Shown: in pieces, positions 21,881-27,001 of the stretch
Position numbering within the stretch: position 1 is the first letter of the stretch
Layout: each line of letters starts with the position of its first letter
Source: a virus
Length of the DNA stretch: 27,001 bases
Strand: one strand, 5' to 3'
Virus record (IMG/VR): IMGVR_UViG_3300037258_001189
Location: 1 to 27,001 of that record
Made by a program: the position numbers and the translations under genes
The notes under the pieces: model-generated
Database searches by the model: none
What the model was told of the DNA's origin: nothing
Seen by the model: the letters and a program-made list of their open reading frames with translations, nothing else

Positions 21881-23578
21881 ATGAGAATACTTTTACAGAA
21901 GGTCGCGAAGGGATTTGGAGGAAGTCTCTTTGCCTTCATTATCTTCTGCGCGATTTTCGCACCGCGCGCAGACGCGCAGACGCAGATTATCACCGCGACG
22001 CTGACCGTTACGAATATCGCGACAAACGGTTATAACCTCATCATTAACGGTCACAGCCGGAATTTCACGAACTCCGTTCCGTCCGCAAATATTCAAATCC
22101 TCACGAACCTGACCGAGGCGGGGACGGCAACGAATCTGTTTAATGCGTTCATTTCGTATCCCGAAACCTCGCCGTATTTGAACGTCCAGATGACCGCAAG
22201 CAACGTCATTCAATTTCAAACACTCGCGGGCAGTCCGCCGGCATTGACGGTCGCAACCAATTGGGGCGGCCCTGGAACGGCATCAATTGCGTCCTTCTGG
22301 CTGACATGGACGCTTTCGACGCAGACTTTGTCATCGGCGCAAGTTGTCCGATTGCCGACGAATGGAATCGGGTTGATTGAAAAGACGAATGACCAAAACT
22401 GGTTTGTCGGTTTGTTCAATGATCCTGGTGTAACGAACGCCTTTTTTTATGGCGCTCCATTGTTCCGAGAATTTCTTGGGACGAATTTCGGCACCGCGCT
22501 CGGAACGGCATTGAGCAATTACGTATTTGCAACGTCAAATTCCCTTATCACGATCACGTCCAATACGAGCGTCGGGGTGTCCAACGCTGTGATTTTTTGG
22601 TCGTCAAACTATACGGATTTGGAGGTCAATCTTGGTTCCAATTACACTCACGCCGCCTCGAACTCGCTCTGGACATTGTTTGACCCGTTGCTCGGCGCAA
22701 TTGCGCCGTGGATAGATTCGGCGGGTTCAAGCGGATATGGCACCGGCTCAATAGTTCTTACAAATTCATCAGGGTATGGCCCTGGCTCCGCACAAGCCAA
22801 ACGCATGACTGCTCAATATCAAGGCGAATTCTCGCTCTATGCAAACACAACCGCTCCCGGAACGCCGGTGTTTCTTGATGAGGTTGATGATGGAACCGGG
22901 TTTGACCTTTATTTAAAGGATAGCACCTCCAAAGCCCGCTTTGGAATGGTCGATCCAGGCGGAAGCGGTGCGACATTTTTGCAGGGCGCATCTGGGACAA
23001 GCCCGGGAAACCCGCTCCAAAGCGATTTTGCCATATCGCCCGTCTCGCAGGTTGTCTATACCGCATTCCCGGTGGCATTTGGTTCGCAATTGCTCCCAGC
23101 GGCCACAGTCGGAACGCTCACCAATTTTTTCAATATAACAACCAGCGGAAGCGGCGAGCAACCGTATGACCAATATACCATCCCCGCGAATGTGTTTACA
23201 AATTTGGGCGATACGATAACCAGGAGGGTGGGAATCACACTGAGCGGCACTGGCACTTGGGAAATAAAGGTTTACGCTTTTGCTGACACCATATTTGATA
23301 CCGGCTCTTTCGCGACGACAGGGGCCTCAACCTTGAGTATCACGGCGGAATGCACCGCCTCCACTTTGGGAGGTTCAGGAAACCTGAATTACAACGTGTC
23401 TGTTATTGGGGCTAATCTATCGACGGCAACTCTAGTCCATGTGGGAACACTTGGCGCGAACTTCACTTCGCCAGGATTGCTGAAACTTGGGATAACTGAT
23501 GGAAGCGGTCAATCCGCGACGATATATACGGACAACATCCAGTACGCGCCATCGAGCATCTGGACGATTCAACCTTAG
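21881..23578 (+). CDS. Signal-peptide-bearing tail fibre-like protein (565 aa)
   Basis: The N-terminus is a Sec-type signal: RILLQKVAKGF, then GSLFAFIIFCAIFAP, with likely cleavage after ADA (about residue 32). The mature protein starts with Thr/Asn-rich beta strands, then a region (about 195-270) with recurrent SN motifs (FATSNSLITITSNTSVGVSN, NLGSNYTHAASNSLWTLFD) like a trimeric fibre shaft, a Gly/Ser-rich middle, and a C-terminal beta domain (about 410-565; TGTWEIKVYAFADTIFDTG) resembling a carbohydrate-binding sandwich. The position between baseplate-region genes and the spike supports a fibre role. The signal peptide is unexpected for a virion protein assembled in the cytoplasm. No family firmly identified. 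Confidence 0.7.
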   Translation: MRILLQKVAKGFGGSLFAFIIFCAIFAPRADAQTQIITATLTVTNIATNGYNLIINGHSRNFTNSVPSANIQILTNLTEAGTATNLFNAFISYPETSPYLNVQMTASNVIQFQTLAGSPPALTVATNWGGPGTASIASFWLTWTLSTQTLSSAQVVRLPTNGIGLIEKTNDQNWFVGLFNDPGVTNAFFYGAPLFREFLGTNFGTALGTALSNYVFATSNSLITITSNTSVGVSNAVIFWSSNYTDLEVNLGSNYTHAASNSLWTLFDPLLGAIAPWIDSAGSSGYGTGSIVLTNSSGYGPGSAQAKRMTAQYQGEFSLYANTTAPGTPVFLDEVDDGTGFDLYLKDSTSKARFGMVDPGGSGATFLQGASGTSPGNPLQSDFAISPVSQVVYTAFPVAFGSQLLPAATVGTLTNFFNITTSGSGEQPYDQYTIPANVFTNLGDTITRRVGITLSGTGTWEIKVYAFADTIFDTGSFATTGASTLSITAECTASTLGGSGNLNYNVSVIGANLSTATLVHVGTLGANFTSPGLLKLGITDGSGQSATIYTDNIQYAPSSIWTIQP

Positions 23579-23605
23579 TCAAATTTGACTTTCGCCCATT
23601 GGCGA

Positions 23606-26600
23606 ATGAAACGTTGTCTTTGGGTTTTCGCCCTTCTGTGGGTTTGCCTTACCGTGCGCGCCCAAAGCGGCAATATCGCCGCCACATGGACATTTTCGGC
23701 GTATCCAGGCGTTTCAAACCTCGTCAGCCGCGTTTTTTTGAAACCCATTCCACCGTATTGGCACGGTTCCAACGGGTATAATATCCCGGCGCCGGTTTTG
23801 TTCACCCCGCAAAATTATCCCGGCATCACGAATGGGGCTGTGACGGCAACCAACCTCATCACAAGCACGTTTTACCAAGTGACATTTTCCGGGCCGTCAT
23901 TTGGAACTTTCGCCTGCACGAATTATTTCCCCGCCGTTCTCACGAATGGCGCGGGACCATATAATGCGAGAACTTACGATGTTGCTGGAATTACCCTGTT
24001 CCCGAATTTGACGGTTGGGGTTTATTTCACCGGAACAAATTTCCTTGGGGCTGGACTAGCGCCGACGAATCTTGCCGGGCAACAGGGAATCATTCTTGGC
24101 GGTGTTTATCCGAATTACACGATTGGCGCGGCTTCGCCGATTGTGACGAATAATTATGCCGCGGCTTTGACGCTCAACAATAATCTTGGGGCGAGTAATC
24201 TAGCAGCCACCGCGAATTTAACCGTCGCAAGCAACGTAACCGCCTCGGCATTGACGGTTACGGCGATAACAAATCTTTCACTCTCATCGAATTCGCTGGT
24301 TGCCACTGCCGCAAACGGGTCGAATGAAATTTCGATTTCTTTTTCAACAGTGACGAACGGCGTCAATGCGGCAATAGCAGCAACATCGAATTCACTCGCG
24401 GGCCAAGTCACAGCTTCAACGAATTCCATCAATGCGGCGACATTGACCGGGACGGTGTCGGTTGCGGTTTTGCCGACAGCGACCTCATCTGTTCTTGGGG
24501 TGGTCAAGCCGGACAATTCCACAGTGACAATTTCCGGTGGAATCCTGAGCGCAACAGGAGGTGGCGGCGGCTCATGGACGGGCATGATAGCGACGGGCGT
24601 GACAAACAGCGGAACGCAGGGAATCACCAACGGCGGCCCGTTGACCAATTCCGGGCCGGTTGTCATTACCGGCACTGGAAATTCATCGCCGACGCTCTCT
24701 TTGACCGGAACGGGGGTTGCGGGACATACGGCGACGATCCAGAGCGTTGCGAGCGGCCTGAATTTGAACGGGCAGGTTTTGGTGCCTGCCACCGGGCCGG
24801 TTGTCCTTCCGAGCCTTACCAGCGATTCCAGCCATTTCACCTCCGACGGAAATGGAAACGTGACCGTCAATAGCATTATTAGCGGGCCGAACACGTCATC
24901 GACGGACAGCGGTTTTTCGCGCCTCGCCAAAGCGACCTACGCGACAGGGGACGGCACGCCTGGCGACACGAGCGGGACGAATGTTTCCACGGGCGCAAAG
25001 GTTCTCGGCCTGGCCGCCACGCCGGGCCTGGTCAGCGTGGATGCGGGAGGGAATCTCACACAGACGGCCGGCATTAGCAACATTGCCGGGATGAACAATG
25101 CGTGGGTGTCCAATGCGCCGTATGTCATCGGCACAAACATTTACGGGCCAAGCGACGTGCGATTTTGGGGCGCATTGGGCGCGCCTCATAATGACACGAC
25201 AAATTTTTATAATTGTGCCCATAGTCCATTGAATCGAGGAATTATGCTCATTCCTAATGGCGTCTTTTTGCTCGGCAGCTTGAATCTTGAATCCTGTAGT
25301 GGATTGAGTGTTCGCGGCAACGGGCCAAGCAACACATTCCTAGTGCCGATCTCAAACGGCTATCCGATGCTTGATTGTATCGGAGCCAACTTTCTTGAGA
25401 TGGATGACTTTGCGATCAACTCGACAAATGCTTTGCCCTCGTGCGGTATTTGCATAGGCAGGTTTTCTGACGCTGATGACTCAGGGCAATCCCGATTTAA
25501 AAACCTTCAAATCTACGGGGCGTATCAGGTTTCGACGGTTTACACAATTGCCAGCGAAATAAACGAATTTGAAAACTGCAAGTTCGGCGCTCAAAACTCT
25601 GTGTATAGCAACGCGACGGCCTGTTTTTATTGCGGCGAAAGCACCACCAACATTTACGGAACGAACATTGTCAGTCTCTACACAACCACTACAGCAAGCG
25701 GGACCGGCGGAAACAGTTTCCAGCTATGGAATAATTGCAAGTTCATCGACGGGGATAATTTTCAGGCTTCCACCTGTTTGGTCGATGAATTCGAGTTGGC
25801 ACACAAATTGCAACTCTGCTACTTCTTTTCTCAGGCCGCGACGAATCAAATCGTTCTGGGCCACGCGGGAATTGAGTTTGAGGTGGACGGATGCCGTCAA
25901 GAATCATCGATTCCGACCCCTCAAAACGGAATCTTTATTTCTGATGCGCTCACCTATCAGGACGTGAGTATTTACAATTCCAGCATTTTCCCCATAACCG
26001 CAACGAACTTTTCGATTATGGATGGCTTGAATTTTTGGGGCAGTTATTTCAACGGAACGAACGATGTGAATTTGACTGTCTTAAATGTTGACACCCTGCG
26101 AAACAGCCATATCCAGCAATCAATGGTTATGCCTAACATGGCTAACCGGGTGCAAGACGGGAAATGGATTGCCCGAAACGCCGCCAGTTCAGCGAACGTT
26201 TTCCACGGCATCTACGAAACCAATCTCAGCACCTACTTGCTCAACTCGACGCGGATGCCGATTGGGGGCGGACTCATCACGCAAAACCCTACAAACGCAC
26301 TGCACGTTATCGGCGGCCAGACGATCACGACGATTGCCAATTCAGTCACCAATTATACTACCAGATTTGATCTTGCTAACCCTGCTGATTCAATCGTGTT
26401 AGGATATGCCGGGGTTGACGTTGGTATTATTGACTCCGTAAACAACGTTACATTGACCGGGAATTTGTTGGCGCTAAAACCGTTTGGAGGAAATGTGGCG
26501 ATTGGCAAATTGACGGCCAGTTTTCCTCTTGATGTGCTTGGAACTGTCAATGCGAATTATCTCGGAGTGGCTCTGACGGCTTCACCAACCGAGGCCGCAT

Positions 26601-27001
26601 TGTGCGTCAACAGTCCTTATGCCGTTTTGGGCACTCCTTATCCGGTTGCCGTAGCGCAAACGGGATCGCTCGAACTGGGTGGAGTGTATGAAGTGCCAGA
26701 AGTGGCTCTGGATGGCACAAGCGGCACATGGTTCAATGTCTACAAGCATAATGTCGGGCTGACGCTGGCTGGAGGATTTTCAAACGACCTGTCATTTCAT
26801 TTCCAGGGCGGATGGACCAACGGCAACTACGGGCAGTCCGCGACCGGGGTAACCACAGGCTCAACCGGCAATTTCAGCGGCACCGTGACGGCGGGGAGTA
26901 TCGCTTCGAGTTTGAAAAGCTCAACGAATGTCCCTTGGACAGCAGTCAACACTGTATGGGTCACAACCAACGGAAATGATGTCACAGCGTCGAACTTTTA
27001 C
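23606..27001 (+). CDS. Tail spike/fibre with signal peptide and beta-helix, 3' end outside window
   Basis: The frame is open without a stop from ATG 23606 to the last base (1132 codons), so the gene is partial. A signal peptide (MKRCLWVFALLWVCLTVRAQ, probable cleavage after VRA) opens it. An Asn/Thr-rich fibre section (about 190-290) has SN repeats (LSLSSNSLVATAANGSN). The linker SSVLGVVKPDNSTVTISGG (about 294-313) is typical of tail fibres, and a Gly run follows. A pectate-lyase-like right-handed beta-helix begins near 517 (DVRFWGALGAPHNDTT, then IMLIPNGVFLLGSLNLESC, GLSVRGNGPSNTFLVP). Such spikes bind and often cleave surface polysaccharide; catalytic residues cannot be assigned here. The C-terminal part (from about 980) again looks fibre-like. 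Confidence 0.85.
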   Translation, partial: MKRCLWVFALLWVCLTVRAQSGNIAATWTFSAYPGVSNLVSRVFLKPIPPYWHGSNGYNIPAPVLFTPQNYPGITNGAVTATNLITSTFYQVTFSGPSFGTFACTNYFPAVLTNGAGPYNARTYDVAGITLFPNLTVGVYFTGTNFLGAGLAPTNLAGQQGIILGGVYPNYTIGAASPIVTNNYAAALTLNNNLGASNLAATANLTVASNVTASALTVTAITNLSLSSNSLVATAANGSNEISISFSTVTNGVNAAIAATSNSLAGQVTASTNSINAATLTGTVSVAVLPTATSSVLGVVKPDNSTVTISGGILSATGGGGGSWTGMIATGVTNSGTQGITNGGPLTNSGPVVITGTGNSSPTLSLTGTGVAGHTATIQSVASGLNLNGQVLVPATGPVVLPSLTSDSSHFTSDGNGNVTVNSIISGPNTSSTDSGFSRLAKATYATGDGTPGDTSGTNVSTGAKVLGLAATPGLVSVDAGGNLTQTAGISNIAGMNNAWVSNAPYVIGTNIYGPSDVRFWGALGAPHNDTTNFYNCAHSPLNRGIMLIPNGVFLLGSLNLESCSGLSVRGNGPSNTFLVPISNGYPMLDCIGANFLEMDDFAINSTNALPSCGICIGRFSDADDSGQSRFKNLQIYGAYQVSTVYTIASEINEFENCKFGAQNSVYSNATACFYCGESTTNIYGTNIVSLYTTTTASGTGGNSFQLWNNCKFIDGDNFQASTCLVDEFELAHKLQLCYFFSQAATNQIVLGHAGIEFEVDGCRQESSIPTPQNGIFISDALTYQDVSIYNSSIFPITATNFSIMDGLNFWGSYFNGTNDVNLTVLNVDTLRNSHIQQSMVMPNMANRVQDGKWIARNAASSANVFHGIYETNLSTYLLNSTRMPIGGGLITQNPTNALHVIGGQTITTIANSVTNYTTRFDLANPADSIVLGYAGVDVGIIDSVNNVTLTGNLLALKPFGGNVAIGKLTASFPLDVLGTVNANYLGVALTASPTEAALCVNSPYAVLGTPYPVAVAQTGSLELGGVYEVPEVALDGTSGTWFNVYKHNVGLTLAGGFSNDLSFHFQGGWTNGNYGQSATGVTTGSTGNFSGTVTAGSIASSLKSSTNVPWTAVNTVWVTTNGNDVTASNFY

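Noticed and set aside
24154-24930. A 258-codon open frame on the minus strand beneath the spike gene
   Set aside because: It is antisense to a clearly coding, repetitive Thr/Asn-rich region; the product is a Val/Pro/Thr-rich mirror of that composition with no recognisable domain.

Overview
The window is part of a tailed-phage (Caudoviricetes) genome, most likely a temperate phage or prophage. It holds a tyrosine integrase, a lambda-type packaging set (small terminase, GpA-type large terminase, GpB-type portal) and a lambda-ordered tail module that ends in very long Asn/Thr-rich fibre and spike genes. The host cannot be fixed from this sequence. The integrase active-site variant (LGN in place of LGH), the poor Shine-Dalgarno sequences and the Asn/Thr-rich secreted-looking proteins suggest a Verrucomicrobiota/PVC-type or similar Gram-negative host. 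That is an impression, not a database result.

Layout. (1) 1-1110: integrase, plus strand. (2) 11.5 kb down to 1.4 kb, minus strand: a tightly coupled packaging operon. In order it encodes an HTH protein, a zinc-ribbon protein, three unknown proteins, a Nu1-like small terminase, a GpA-like large terminase, a connector-position protein and the portal. Most junctions are 4-nt ATGA overlaps. (3) 3951-6805, plus strand: an antisense cassette inside that operon, with a small protein, a cytosine-5 DNA methyltransferase, two tiny proteins (one zinc-finger-like) and an ASCH-domain protein. (4) 11667 to the end, plus strand: the tail module, in the order Z-like completion protein, U-like terminator, small proteins, tube candidate, chaperone candidate, tape measure, distal tail proteins, signal-peptide fibre, and signal-peptide beta-helix spike running off the window. 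An RNA-ligase cassette and a two-gene cassette sit between the Z-like and U-like genes.

The main novelty is a repeated promoter-like element, TTATGGCTTAGTAC followed 14 nt later by a -10-like A/T hexamer. It occurs four times, each time at the head or boundary of an accessory cassette inside or beside structural genes. At two sites the start ATG lies exactly 42 nt after the element begins, which would give leaderless mRNAs. Other points are a possible conserved gene overlapping the methyltransferase out of frame, three tail-module proteins with Sec signal peptides, degenerate ATPase motifs in the large terminase, and the absence of any protease, decoration or major capsid gene next to the portal.

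No stretch longer than about 165 bases lacks a gene. The gaps at 1382-1434, 3893-4055, 11505-11666, 13511-13635 and 15300-15431 are described below. No tRNA, rRNA, CRISPR array, insertion sequence or att site was recognised.
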